The notes under the pieces were generated by a model. That model was not told the origin of the DNA. It saw only the letters and a list, made by a program, of their open reading frames with translations, and made no database searches. Made by a program: the position numbers and the translations under genes. 42,129 bases of DNA from a virus, in IMG/VR virus record IMGVR_UViG_3300020439_000018, positions 1 to 42,129 of that record. One strand, given 5' to 3'. Positions within the stretch are counted from its first letter, which is position 1; each line of letters begins with the position of its first letter. Positions 17,553-25,410 of this stretch are shown one piece after another.

Positions 17553-17777
17553 TTATTTACGTTTCGGTGCGGAACGCAACTGTGAACGACGTTTCAGCAC
17601 AGGGTTGCCCGTGCTTTCTGACTTGATGCGGATCACTGGGTCTTCTTTGGTCCCCACTCGGGTGACAGTGCCACCGCTCGGGCCTTTGACAGATGCCCGT
17701 GTGCCTGCAGAACCAGTTACAACACCAAAGGTCCGCTTGCCTTGATACATCCAACTAACGCGCTGTCCCCGTTTCAT
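17553..17777 (-). CDS. Small HVA1/TUDOR-like protein
   Basis: The 74-residue protein begins MKRGQRVSWMYQGKRTFGVV and contains 'VKGPSGGTVTRVGTKEDPVI'. This resembles the small DUF2945 (HVA1, TUDOR-like) family, a barrel that may bind nucleic acid or protein. It is strongly basic at its C-terminus. It lies between the MuF-type head protein and scaffold, coupled to a tiny Lys-rich gene (ATGA overlap). Its role in the head region is unknown. Confidence 0.65.
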   Translation of the reverse strand: MKRGQRVSWMYQGKRTFGVVTGSAGTRASVKGPSGGTVTRVGTKEDPVIRIKSESTGNPVLKRRSQLRSAPKRK

Positions 17778-17845
17778 TTTTTCTTGCTCCCTTTTTTCTT
17801 GACCGGTTTGGCGGGCTTTTTAGGGCCTTTCATGTAGCCAGGCAT
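17774..17845 (-). CDS. Tiny Lys-rich protein, 23 aa
   Basis: An ATG at 17845 opens a 23-residue frame rich in Lys and Pro (MPGYMKGPKKPAKPVKKKG...). Its stop overlaps the start of the HVA1-like gene as ATGA. It fills the gap after the MuF gene. Coupling is the main support; it may be a leader peptide rather than a functional protein. Confidence 0.45.
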   Translation of the reverse strand: MPGYMKGPKKPAKPVKKKGSKKK

Positions 17846-17863
17846 GACAATGAAGACGCTGCT

Positions 17864-19081
17864 TCAATTTATCCGGCCGTAACGTCTTCGCAGATCATCC
17901 AGTGTTAATTCGCTGCCGTCATCGCGTACAAGCTTTGCGATTGCATCACGCGGGCCATACTTACGGGAAAGCCTTTTAAAGTATGGAACTCGTGATTCTC
18001 CTAATGCTTCTACTTGTCGTGATTTGCTTTGCTTAGAAAGCCATTCGCCATAACTCTGATTTGCAGGAACCATGCCACCCTGCGCAGCACGACGGCCAAC
18101 TGGTAGCGGTGTTTCGCCTTCCTCTTGTTCAATCACCGGAACAGTCGTAGACCTGCAGTTGAAATGCTGCGGTGGTTTTGGTCCTTTGCCGTATTCAAAT
18201 TCGCGGCCATCAAGTGCGCGACAAATTGCAGATGTGCGCGTATCCAGCGTGGCGACGTAACGGTATCGCTTGGTGATGTCTTGGTTTGCTTCGTAAACCT
18301 GTTGTGATGCAGCGTTTGCGACTTGATTCACGCTGGTGCGAACAAGGGTCAATACTTGATGGCCTGCCGCTTTGGTTATTTCACCGCCTGCAAGCTGTAA
18401 TTGTTTCACAGATTTTGCGCGTTGCCCGAATTCCAGCCTTCCGACAAGCCTGCTTGCAATTTCTTGTGTTGGCTCACCCGTTAGCAAACCTTGCCGCACA
18501 ACTTGCGAAAATCGTTCAGCTTGTTGTTCAGCAATACCCCTGAAAGTTTTTTCTACGACCTTGCCATTTGGCAGTGTGATCATCGTGCCTTGAGCAGCAG
18601 TCAGGCTGAACGTTTGCGGTGATCCATACGCTGCAGCAAATAAATCATCAGACAATGAGACGACCCCGATCTGAGTCGGGTCAGTCATCACAACCGATCG
18701 CGCAAACTGCGGCGAAATTTCAACCGTGTTGACAGCAGTACGCGAGCCAGCTGGCAAAGCTTGCTCCAGCTGACCTTGCACAAATTCAGACTGCAGTTCA
18801 GCCAAACCCTGCAACTCTGACGCAGTGAGTAACGCGCTATCACCTGCCCAAGTGTCAAGTGATTCCTTGAGTTGTGCCAATATCGACCGCAACCGTGCGG
18901 CCTTTGCTGGCGCAGTAATCGGCTGTAACTCACCTTCAGTGACGTTAGGGATCAACCTCTGCAGTTGATCCACAGAGTCCAAAATAATATCGTTGTAAGC
19001 AACAATGATCTGCCGCGCAACACTGTTGCTGTAACGATTTAGATCAATCGCATTTCTGAACAATACGGAAGGCGTGCTCAT
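17864..19081 (-). CDS. Minor head protein, MuF / SPP1 gp7 type
   Basis: The 405-residue protein has a helical N-terminal half and then the MuF landmark: 'LDTRTSAICRALDGREFEYG' followed by PPQHFNCRST, with paired Cys residues. MuF proteins associate with the portal inside the head and are often injected. It lies after the portal and one small gene, and before scaffold, the standard order. The start overlaps the preceding stop (TAATG). Confidence 0.88.
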   Translation of the reverse strand: MSTPSVLFRNAIDLNRYSNSVARQIIVAYNDIILDSVDQLQRLIPNVTEGELQPITAPAKAARLRSILAQLKESLDTWAGDSALLTASELQGLAELQSEFVQGQLEQALPAGSRTAVNTVEISPQFARSVVMTDPTQIGVVSLSDDLFAAAYGSPQTFSLTAAQGTMITLPNGKVVEKTFRGIAEQQAERFSQVVRQGLLTGEPTQEIASRLVGRLEFGQRAKSVKQLQLAGGEITKAAGHQVLTLVRTSVNQVANAASQQVYEANQDITKRYRYVATLDTRTSAICRALDGREFEYGKGPKPPQHFNCRSTTVPVIEQEEGETPLPVGRRAAQGGMVPANQSYGEWLSKQSKSRQVEALGESRVPYFKRLSRKYGPRDAIAKLVRDDGSELTLDDLRRRYGRIN

Positions 19082-19344
19082 TACTCATGCATCCCCACTT
19101 CTTCTGGGTCATAAGGGCATTGCAAGCAAACCTCAGCACCACCTTGAATTGCAGTTTTCATGACTTCGGCAAAACCAGCGATAGTTTCTTGGCCTTCGTC
19201 AATGATTCGCACTTCATCCACTTGTTCTGCCCCATGCTCTGAAAACCAAGTCATTCGCACGATGGCAAACAACGGGTGCGGCAACTCGCGCTGAACGTAG
19301 TGGATCTGATATTTCTCGGATTTATTTGGCGTGTCCGATTCCAT
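19081..19344 (-). CDS. Hypothetical protein, 87 aa, between portal and MuF
   Basis: It starts at ATG 19344 (MESDTPNKSEKYQ); a TTG two codons upstream is less likely. The protein is acidic, with segments 'FAIVRMTWFSEHGAEQVDEV' and a C-terminal CLQCP motif. No family is recognised. Its stop overlaps the MuF start, so it belongs to the head operon. Confidence 0.7.
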   Translation of the reverse strand: MESDTPNKSEKYQIHYVQRELPHPLFAIVRMTWFSEHGAEQVDEVRIIDEGQETIAGFAEVMKTAIQGGAEVCLQCPYDPEEVGMHE

Positions 19345-19375
19345 GATCAATCCGCCACTAATCCATCATGCCCGG

Positions 19376-20764
19376 TCATTCAATGATCGTGTCTTCGGGC
19401 GCAGCATCAAGCAAACCGCCAACCTGCGTGGCTTCCAGTTCACCTTCGATGTCAAAGTCATCACCCAGCACTTCGTTGTCGCTGAGTTGTGACAGCAAGG
19501 TTTCTTGCGTAATCGTGCCAGCGGTGTAGAGCTGCAGCAGTGCTTGAATCTCTTGCGGTTCGAGGCGTGTGCCAAGGAAATCGCGGTTGACGTAACAGCT
19601 GCCGGGTTGGCGATCGTTCAGGTATTGCGCATGGAACTGCAGGCAGTTGTCAATCATGTCCTGCATGTTTTGCGCGATGACCATCATGGTGCTGTCACCT
19701 TGACTGCGATCAAGACGCTTGGCCTCTGCGGTTTCGGCGCTTAGCTTTTGACCAAGCACAGCAGACAGGCCTAGTTCGTTGATCTGCTTTTCGATCTGAT
19801 CTAGTCGCTGGAATTGCGATGCAAATGCATCTGATGGCGGGGCAATATATTGCGCGTCACCTTCGGCAGGGAAGCTAATCGCTTCACCAGGGCCAGCACT
19901 AACCTCTTCTGCGCTAGACGGGAAACCCTTGAAAATCAAGAATGGCACCGCGCTGATGTGCAGTTGGTTGTCAAGATCGCTTTGCACCTGATATGCCTTC
20001 AGGTTCAACATCGCGATATCTTCCAACGGCGGACGTGACTCCATATAATTCACGCGGTTAGCGTATGCAACGCTGAATGGGATATCTTGCAGGCTCGTCG
20101 TGCCTTCGTCGACGACTTCCATCTTGCCTTTCTTCTCGTCTTTCTGAAACAGCTTGTATTCACCAGGGGTTAAGACACGCACCTGCTGAACTTGCTTTTC
20201 GCCATACTCACCATCTGGGAGCGTCACCGTTTCAGACAGCCTCAGCTGAATTAGCTTTTGCTGGCCGTCGATAATTTCATGCCTGAAGCCCAAGATTTGG
20301 CGCGGGGTATATGTCACCCAGTAAGGTCTGCCGTTGCCATCAGTTGGTGCATCAACAAGAACGCCAATATGGCCGTAACGAATTAGCTTGCGTGCTGTTT
20401 CATAAGTCCAAACATTGAGGTCATCTTGCAGGTCAACGTTGAACAGCTGTTCGCGGATCTGATCTGACGTGTCGTTAAGGCGAACCGGCTTACGGGTCAA
20501 CATGCCCGCCAGCATTTTTTCAAGGCGCTGCAGGTAGGGGGGAACAACCGACCTGCTCAGGCGATGGTCATAGCTGATATCTTGCTCTCGTTCTTCCTGT
20601 GGCAAATACCGGCGATGACGACGCCGCACTTCGTAAGTGCCGCCAATCAAATCTTCAATTAGACCCCAATGCGGTTCCTGATTGTGCCAGGCGGCATTAG
20701 GGTCTGAGACCTGCGAAACTTTGCTGAATCGCTGGCGATCGTAATGAGAAAAACCAGAATACAC
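19376..20764 (-). CDS. Portal protein, DUF4055 type
   Basis: This 462-residue protein has the DUF4055 portal features 'WGLIEDLIGGTYEVR', 'YDHRLSRSVVPPYLQRLEKM' and 'YGHIGVLVDAPTDGNGRP', then a helical wing region and 'LGLSAVLGQKLSAETAEAKR'. It would form the dodecameric ring for DNA entry and exit. The C-terminus is acidic. It starts at GTG 20764. Position after the terminase block and before MuF fits. Confidence 0.9.
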   Translation of the reverse strand: MYSGFSHYDRQRFSKVSQVSDPNAAWHNQEPHWGLIEDLIGGTYEVRRRHRRYLPQEEREQDISYDHRLSRSVVPPYLQRLEKMLAGMLTRKPVRLNDTSDQIREQLFNVDLQDDLNVWTYETARKLIRYGHIGVLVDAPTDGNGRPYWVTYTPRQILGFRHEIIDGQQKLIQLRLSETVTLPDGEYGEKQVQQVRVLTPGEYKLFQKDEKKGKMEVVDEGTTSLQDIPFSVAYANRVNYMESRPPLEDIAMLNLKAYQVQSDLDNQLHISAVPFLIFKGFPSSAEEVSAGPGEAISFPAEGDAQYIAPPSDAFASQFQRLDQIEKQINELGLSAVLGQKLSAETAEAKRLDRSQGDSTMMVIAQNMQDMIDNCLQFHAQYLNDRQPGSCYVNRDFLGTRLEPQEIQALLQLYTAGTITQETLLSQLSDNEVLGDDFDIEGELEATQVGGLLDAAPEDTIIE

Positions 20765-20797
20765 AGCTAATCTCGCAGGCCAATGCTGATAGTTTAC

Positions 20798-21400
20798 TCA
20801 GTGCAAAAGCGACAGTTGATCTGCAACTGGCGGCAATGGTCGACCGCCCCATTGATCACCAATCGCTTCGGCAACACCTAAATAGGTTCGGCTGCGTTCT
20901 TTCCAGCGATCGGGGCTTGGCGGCATTTTGATGATGTTTGACTCTCTGCCTTCGACACAATTACTAGCCTTTAGACGCGGTAAGTTTTTCAGCCAAAAAC
21001 AAGTCGCTTTTGTTTCACCATGCCCATGTTCCCAAGGCTGAATGATTTGATCGGGTTTGCGGATTGAAGTGCTGATCATGCTGATGGGATTTTCTATGCA
21101 CCAACGGTCGATAGGCGCATCCATTAAAAATCGCACAAAGTCAAGCGCATCTTCAGTTAATTTCCAATCACGCTTGCCTTGATAGGTCGCCCACATTCCA
21201 CTAATCGCGAGATATGTGCAGGGTGGGTGGGCAACCATTAAATCCCAGCCATCGTTGATGATGTCCTGCACAGGCCCTTGATAGTGAAACTCAGGGTCGG
21301 CTTCGCATTCCAATAAATCGCAACTCAAAGCAAAATGTCCGCGACGCCGGAAGGCATCACGGACACGGCCGCTGTATTCACAAGCAACAAGGACGCGCAT
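20798..21400 (-). CDS. DNA cytosine-5 methyltransferase-like protein
   Basis: The 200-residue protein opens with RVLVACEYSGRVRDAFRRRG, a motif I type cofactor loop. It has HPPCTYL (Pro-Pro-Cys, catalytic motif IV) near residue 59 and 'CIENPISM' (motif VI region). It then has 'GHGETKATCFWLKNLPRL', a block common in short phage cytosine methylases. It is shorter than full enzymes (300+ residues) and may lack a target-recognition domain. It could protect phage DNA from host restriction. The start touches the cyAbrB stop. Confidence 0.75.
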   Translation of the reverse strand: MRVLVACEYSGRVRDAFRRRGHFALSCDLLECEADPEFHYQGPVQDIINDGWDLMVAHPPCTYLAISGMWATYQGKRDWKLTEDALDFVRFLMDAPIDRWCIENPISMISTSIRKPDQIIQPWEHGHGETKATCFWLKNLPRLKASNCVEGRESNIIKMPPSPDRWKERSRTYLGVAEAIGDQWGGRPLPPVADQLSLLH

Positions 21401-21744
21401 TACTCAGCGTTTGCAGCAGTCAGAACAACGCTGTTGCGACCCACCTTGATGTCAAACTTTGCGCCAGGTTCCAGGCCCAGTTCGTTGACATATGCGCTGC
21501 CGATAAGCAGCTTGCCATCTTTCTGAATCTTGGTTTGATGCGTCAGCTTGCGACCCATCCGCTTTTCAGTCTTCAGGACAAGACCTTTTGCGGCAAGCAA
21601 GGCTTCATAGAACTCGGTGAACTTGATACGTTCACCTTGTCCATCAGGACGCTCGGCAACATAACCACAGGCACGCACCAAGTCAGACTTTGACAGATGC
21701 GAACCCTCGCGACATTTTGCGAGCAAATCAGCGCCTTCGAGCAT
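21400..21744 (-). CDS. Cyanobacterial AbrB-like transcription regulator (cyAbrB)
   Basis: This 114-residue protein matches the plan of cyanobacterial cyAbrB. The N-terminal helical part (residues 1-60) contains 'GADLLAKCREGSHLSKSDLV' and 'RACGYV', and reads on to FTEFYEALLAAKGL. A C-terminal swapped-hairpin AbrB domain follows (about 68-110), with LLIGSAYVNELGLEPGAKF. In cyanobacteria these proteins repress or tune nitrogen, carbon and other genes. A phage copy may alter host transcription or control its own head operon. It is the best single host indicator in the window. A 41-base A/T-rich gap lies upstream and may hold a promoter. Confidence 0.88.
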   Translation of the reverse strand: MLEGADLLAKCREGSHLSKSDLVRACGYVAERPDGQGERIKFTEFYEALLAAKGLVLKTEKRMGRKLTHQTKIQKDGKLLIGSAYVNELGLEPGAKFDIKVGRNSVVLTAANAE

Positions 21745-21785
21745 GATTCAATAAACAGAACAGGACTAAATTACACCTAAGACAA

Positions 21786-21917
21786 TCAGTTGTCTAGTGT
21801 TTTGTCTTTGATAATTTTGGCCTTGCCGTTGGCATCGACCTTGATCACTTGATGCTTGCGTGGTTTGCCGTTTTTTGGCTGCAGCATCCGACCAACCGCC
21901 GTCACTTTAGGCTTCAT
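21786..21917 (-). CDS. Small basic protein, 43 aa
   Basis: Starting at ATG 21917, the product is MKPKVTAVGRMLQPKNG followed by a Lys-rich segment. It overlaps the upstream 46-residue gene by 11 bases. It is very basic and could bind nucleic acid. No family is recognised. An upstream in-frame extension would lie entirely within the neighbour and is rejected. Confidence 0.55.
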   Translation of the reverse strand: MKPKVTAVGRMLQPKNGKPRKHQVIKVDANGKAKIIKDKTLDN

Positions 21918-22047
21918 CGTCGTCAACCTCGAACAGGCTTTCCAGCAGTTCTGCCTTTGTGATTTCAAGGGCACCGATCATTTCGACGAGCGATACCCCT
22001 TCTTGGTCAGCGATCAGATCGTTCAGCTTGGTGAGGAATGATTCCAT
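21907..22047 (-). CDS. Small acidic helical protein, 46 aa
   Basis: The ATG at 22047 gives MESFLTKLNDLIADQEGVSL and ends with the acidic FEVDDDEA. It appears to be a two-helix protein. It overlaps the basic 43-residue gene at its 3' end; the opposite charges of the pair suggest possible interaction, which is speculation. No family is recognised. Confidence 0.6.
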   Translation of the reverse strand: MESFLTKLNDLIADQEGVSLVEMIGALEITKAELLESLFEVDDDEA

Positions 22048-22083
22048 GATGGAAGCATGTAGCGGCTGAACTATAGATCAGAT

Positions 22084-23001
22084 TCAACGCATTGACCTAG
22101 GCATCCTGAAACCACGGCGCGTTTTATTGACTGACTTCAAGGCTTTTTTCGGATCCTTGTAAAACTCAAGGGCTCTTTCAGCGCGAAGATTGCCGCGTAT
22201 CATCTTTTGAGAAGGTCGCCTGATCATGGTTGACCCTGGCTTGTTGCGAGTGTCAGCAGTACGCGCAAGGTTTGCCTGTGCTCTTAATTGGCGAGCTGAC
22301 TGACGACGCATTTCAGCAATGCGAGCACGAATTAACTGGTCTTGCTTGTCGGACTTGGCCTTTTGCTTGGCGGTTTGTTTTGGTCGAGTTGCAGACATCC
22401 GAGTTTGCAGCTGTAGTTTTTCAAGCCTTAAGCCGGCGGCATTTGTGCCAGCGTCTTTAATTTTTTGGTTTAATCCCTTTAATCGCTTGTTTTGTGTTTT
22501 CCTGACATCTGCCAACATGATGTCACGACCGTCCTTTGATTTTGCGGCTTGCCGCTTGCTTGTTTTCGGTTTTGTTGCTGCTTTTGCTTTTGCTGCAGTC
22601 AGCTTTTCGCCCACCTTGGGATCGCGTTTCACCCTGCGGCTAAGACGAACAGATGATTCAGGCAGGCCAGTCTTTCTGCGTGCTGCTTTCGCTGCTGCGT
22701 TTGCTTCAACTTTTTTGGCCTTAGCTGCGCGTGCCAAGAAGCTATCGCGTGGCATTCCTTGACCGCCCAGGTTTTTAGGAAGCGTCAGCCTTGCATGTGC
22801 AACTGAAGCATCGAAACTGCGCTTGCCAGCTGCTTTAGATTCAGGCGATCTCAAAATATGTCGTTCACCGCGCTTTTGGCCGCCAACTTGGCGGATATTG
22901 CCCTTGCCGCTTTTTAGTCGCGCACCCCGGCCGCCAGTTTGTCCGCTATATCCTTTCGGTGCAAAACGACCCCTTGCATCGCGTACATATCGACGGGCCA
23001 T
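22084..23001 (-). CDS. Highly basic, Ala/Lys/Arg-rich protein
   Basis: The 305-residue protein starts MARRYVRDARGRFAPKGYSG and is extremely rich in Lys, Arg, Ala and Gln, with long helical stretches (for example KAKAATKPKTSKRQAAK). It has no enzyme motif, signal peptide or membrane segment. Composition resembles eukaryote-like H1 tails or internal virion DNA-binding proteins. It lies between TerL and cyAbrB. It could be a minor head protein or nucleoid-like DNA binder. Confidence 0.7.
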   Translation of the reverse strand: MARRYVRDARGRFAPKGYSGQTGGRGARLKSGKGNIRQVGGQKRGERHILRSPESKAAGKRSFDASVAHARLTLPKNLGGQGMPRDSFLARAAKAKKVEANAAAKAARRKTGLPESSVRLSRRVKRDPKVGEKLTAAKAKAATKPKTSKRQAAKSKDGRDIMLADVRKTQNKRLKGLNQKIKDAGTNAAGLRLEKLQLQTRMSATRPKQTAKQKAKSDKQDQLIRARIAEMRRQSARQLRAQANLARTADTRNKPGSTMIRRPSQKMIRGNLRAERALEFYKDPKKALKSVNKTRRGFRMPRSMR

Positions 23002-23019
23002 GACTTGCAGTCGATTAAC

Positions 23020-24357
23020 TCAATAAATTCTAAAACCAGTACTACGTCCAGCCCGCATTTCCAAGAGGCTGAATTGTTTCCATACCAAGTAACCCAGCGC
23101 GTCAACCATGTGGTCATACCCTGCGTCTTTATCTGGGTCGCCTGCTTCCGTGTAGGACTGCAGCTCAAGGCATTCGATCAGCTTGGTGCAGTGCTTCGCT
23201 ACTTGCAATCTGACTTCCCCTTTGCCGTTCTCCAAAGCAGCTTGAACAGTAGAAACCCGATCGCGGACGGGAGGATTTGACCGACCCGACTGGTTAATGA
23301 ACCCATAGGATTGCAAGATCTCGATGTCAGTTCGTGTGGCGTTCGTGCTTCGATTTCCGCCTGATGCATCAGGGTAGATATATATCTTGGATCTTTGCCC
23401 AGCTCGTCGTTTAATTTCTTGTGCCAGCGAATCGGTGTCATGACTGCCACTGATCTCATCGACAATAAAAATCTTATCCCCGTCGCGCACACCAATAACG
23501 GCAGACATATTGCCGACGTTGAAATCTAGGCCAACATGCCATGGCTCGTCTTCATATTTTGCAGGCGTACAAAGGTGCTTGTCTCTATCGAACCTGTCGT
23601 AAACCTGTCCAGTATTTAAATTAACAAACTCTCCATTCAGGTATGCCTGCAACATTGTCGGATCATAATTTGCCTTCAGGCGTTCAATAAAGTCAGGCGG
23701 CAGATGCGGGTTGTCTTGGGTGCGCATACGAATCAACTTGCGATCCGTGCGCTGTTGTGCTTCAGGGCTGCCGAACTCGTTGTAGAGCCACCTAAAGCCT
23801 TCTGGCGTGCTTGCTACCGCAAACTGTCGAACATGACCAGACCGCAAGCGACCAAGGATTTTTGGGAATGCCTTCGCCGCTATTGAGTATTGAACAGTGT
23901 CCACCTCGTCAACGATGACGTGCGATAGGTTGACACCCACGATCCGTCCGACGTTTTCATAACTGCGGCACAAAATGTGCGTGTCACCCCCAGGCAAGTG
24001 CAGGGTGTAGTTCGGAAGCGGACTTGCACGGAAGCTGTACGGGATCTCGTACTGCTCAAGGTAGGAATCGAATTCACTGATCCAAATATCGCGGATCATC
24101 GGCCCAGTGGGCTCCATGACGCACCCGGTGAACCCTTGATTTGCAATCGCAAGGCACACAGCTTTGCAAAGCAGCGATCTCGTTTTGCCTGCGCCATACC
24201 CGGCGCTGATCGCAAGGATTTCTGATTCTTGGTCTTCAACAAAAGCAAGCTGACCTGGGTGTAGGTCTGCCTTCATGCGTTTAAGCAGCATGTCAGTGTC
24301 AAAGCCCGACGAATCACCGAGCACATGACCTAGCGGTGCAGCGTCAAGGATTGACAT
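23020..24357 (-). CDS. terL: Terminase large subunit
   Basis: The 445-residue protein (start MSILDAAPLG) has Walker A SAGYGAGKT (51-59), Walker B HVIVDEVD (Asp150-Glu151) and a coupling motif near 'VASTPEGF'. The nuclease residues are Asp278 (HVGLDFN), Glu301 (FIVDE) and Asp415/419 (GYDHMVDALGY). It packages DNA and makes the end cut. The ATG at 24357 was chosen because the upstream 14 in-frame codons lie in the neighbouring gene. It overlaps a 53-residue gene at its 5' end. Confidence 0.95.
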   Translation of the reverse strand: MSILDAAPLGHVLGDSSGFDTDMLLKRMKADLHPGQLAFVEDQESEILAISAGYGAGKTRSLLCKAVCLAIANQGFTGCVMEPTGPMIRDIWISEFDSYLEQYEIPYSFRASPLPNYTLHLPGGDTHILCRSYENVGRIVGVNLSHVIVDEVDTVQYSIAAKAFPKILGRLRSGHVRQFAVASTPEGFRWLYNEFGSPEAQQRTDRKLIRMRTQDNPHLPPDFIERLKANYDPTMLQAYLNGEFVNLNTGQVYDRFDRDKHLCTPAKYEDEPWHVGLDFNVGNMSAVIGVRDGDKIFIVDEISGSHDTDSLAQEIKRRAGQRSKIYIYPDASGGNRSTNATRTDIEILQSYGFINQSGRSNPPVRDRVSTVQAALENGKGEVRLQVAKHCTKLIECLELQSYTEAGDPDKDAGYDHMVDALGYLVWKQFSLLEMRAGRSTGFRIY

Positions 24358-24505
24358 TGCGCAAACACGCCCCACGCAGCTGGGCACGCTTCTCTTCAAT
24401 CAAATGCATCGACGACACAGTGCAGCTCATGGTCACATCGTCGATCTTCATGAAGACGCGGTACATGTCGTCTTCAGTTGGCTCGTACCAGAACTCTTCG
24501 GTCAT
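24344..24505 (-). CDS. Small protein between TerS and TerL, 53 aa
   Basis: The ATG at 24505 overlaps the TerS stop as ATGA and its 3' end overlaps the TerL start. The product begins MTEEFWYEPTEDDMYRVF, is acidic at first and basic at the end, and has two or three conserved-looking Cys. No family is recognised. Tight coupling on both sides supports translation. Confidence 0.65.
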   Translation of the reverse strand: MTEEFWYEPTEDDMYRVFMKIDDVTMSCTVSSMHLIEEKRAQLRGACLRNVNP

Positions 24506-24825
24506 GAGCAAAGCTGTGCAAGTTTTGCGGCGGTGTTGATGGCACCCAGGGCGATGTGATATTGCCCTTTTGCGCGTGCTTCCTGCTGCAAGGTGGCGCA
24601 TTGCGACAGGAGGTCTGCGACCATCTGCGGTCGTTCAACGTCCCAATCGGCCTTCAGCTGGTCGCGTGCGAGCTGCAGGTAGAGGTTGCAAGCGGATTCC
24701 TTTAGCCCCCAGTTTTCTTCGGCGTATTTGATGCAATCCGACCGCCGACCGCCATTAGCGATGATGCGTGCAAACTCGCGGGCACGAATAATTGACTCTG
24801 CTTTTGTGCCTTTTTTCGCAGCCAT
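24502..24825 (-). CDS. terS: Terminase small subunit candidate
   Basis: The 107-residue protein has an N-terminal helix-turn-helix-like part (residues 8-50, 'REFARIIANGGRRSDCIKYA' and ENWGLKESAC). A coiled segment follows with 'LLSQCATLQQEARAKGQYHI' and ends in ALGAINTAAKLAQL, a pattern I recognise from phage small terminases. It would recognise phage DNA and recruit TerL. It is one small gene upstream of TerL. Confidence 0.82.
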   Translation of the reverse strand: MAAKKGTKAESIIRAREFARIIANGGRRSDCIKYAEENWGLKESACNLYLQLARDQLKADWDVERPQMVADLLSQCATLQQEARAKGQYHIALGAINTAAKLAQLCS

Positions 24826-24853
24826 TAGTAACAGGCTTTCGCCCTAATGATAA

Positions 24854-24979
24854 CTAGGGCTGATCAATACAATGCGGACGATTGGGGTTGTTGCGGTCTT
24901 CGTAGAGCGCAAGGTGATAGCAATCAAGTAGTTCCAGCAGTTCGCCCAGTTTCTTGTCGCATCTGATGTGCGATTTCAA
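24854..24979 (-). CDS. Possible small protein, 41 aa, TTG start
   Basis: After the ribbon-helix-helix gene, a frame with GELLELLDCYHLALYEDRNN stays open to TAG at 24854. No ATG is available; a TTG at 24979 gives 41 residues and overlaps the upstream gene by 56 bases. The C-terminal part has a protein-like composition and fills the gap before TerS. Start is uncertain. Confidence 0.4.
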   Translation of the reverse strand: MKSHIRCDKKLGELLELLDCYHLALYEDRNNPNRPHCIDQP

Positions 24980-25199
24980 CGATTGCGATTGCGGCGGCTT
25001 GCTCGGCTTGCTGTGCGGTAAATACACCATGAAAGCGTTTACGGATTGCACTGGTGACGCGATGCAGTGCGCCGCTACCGAAGCCGGATGAACGCAGCAG
25101 TTGACGGATGATCTCTGAACGGGACACACCTTCCTGCCGCGCCATTCGGTCGTAAGTTTCAATGTCTTCCGGCGACAAACTAACTTTTACGTCTCTCAT
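24924..25199 (-). CDS. Ribbon-helix-helix DNA-binding protein
   Basis: This 91-residue protein begins MRDVKVSLSPEDIETYDRMA and continues with GVSRSEIIRQLL, a clear ribbon-helix-helix (CopG/Arc/MetJ) pattern: a strand followed by two helices. The C-terminal half is helical and may multimerise. It could repress early or initiator transcription. It overlaps the upstream gene by 20 bases. Confidence 0.78.
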   Translation of the reverse strand: MRDVKVSLSPEDIETYDRMARQEGVSRSEIIRQLLRSSGFGSGALHRVTSAIRKRFHGVFTAQQAEQAAAIAIVEIAHQMRQETGRTAGTT

Positions 25200-25410
25200 A
25201 AACCGATGCAGCCGTGAACAGATATTCCTTGATCATCTCAAGGTCTTTAGCGAAAGATGATACCAGAGCCATTGGTATTTGCCGCTGTTCGTCAAAGGCG
25301 TTGTCAGAAATTGCAGCAGCGGTTGCAAGGGCATCTTCCATGATCGTTTCTAGTTTTGCGATCACAGGTTCTTGACGCTTAGAAACGTCGATCAAGTCGT
25401 TAAGCGGCAT
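25180..25410 (-). CDS. Hypothetical helical protein, 76 aa
   Basis: I chose ATG 25410 (MPLNDLIDVSKRQEPVIAKL) because it overlaps the preceding stop by 11 bases; an upstream in-frame start would add 19 residues lying inside the previous gene. The protein is helical and mildly acidic. No family is recognised. It precedes and overlaps the ribbon-helix-helix gene. Confidence 0.6.
   Translation of the reverse strand: MPLNDLIDVSKRQEPVIAKLETIMEDALATAAAISDNAFDEQRQIPMALVSSFAKDLEMIKEYLFTAASVYERRKS

Noticed and set aside
22319-22762. 147-residue plus-strand open frame opposite the basic protein gene
   Set aside because: It mirrors the Lys/Ala-rich gene on the other strand, has low-complexity Cys/Phe-rich composition and no coupling to any gene. 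The basic protein is in line with its operon.
24358-24399. Upstream extension of TerL
   Set aside because: The 14 added residues fall within the coupled 53-residue gene and lack family similarity; the ATG at 24357 is better.
24841-24860. GCCCTA...TAGGGC hairpin next to TerS as a terminator or cos site
   Set aside because: There is no T-run in either direction, and no evidence of cohesive ends; it overlaps the stop of a possible small gene. Left unassigned.
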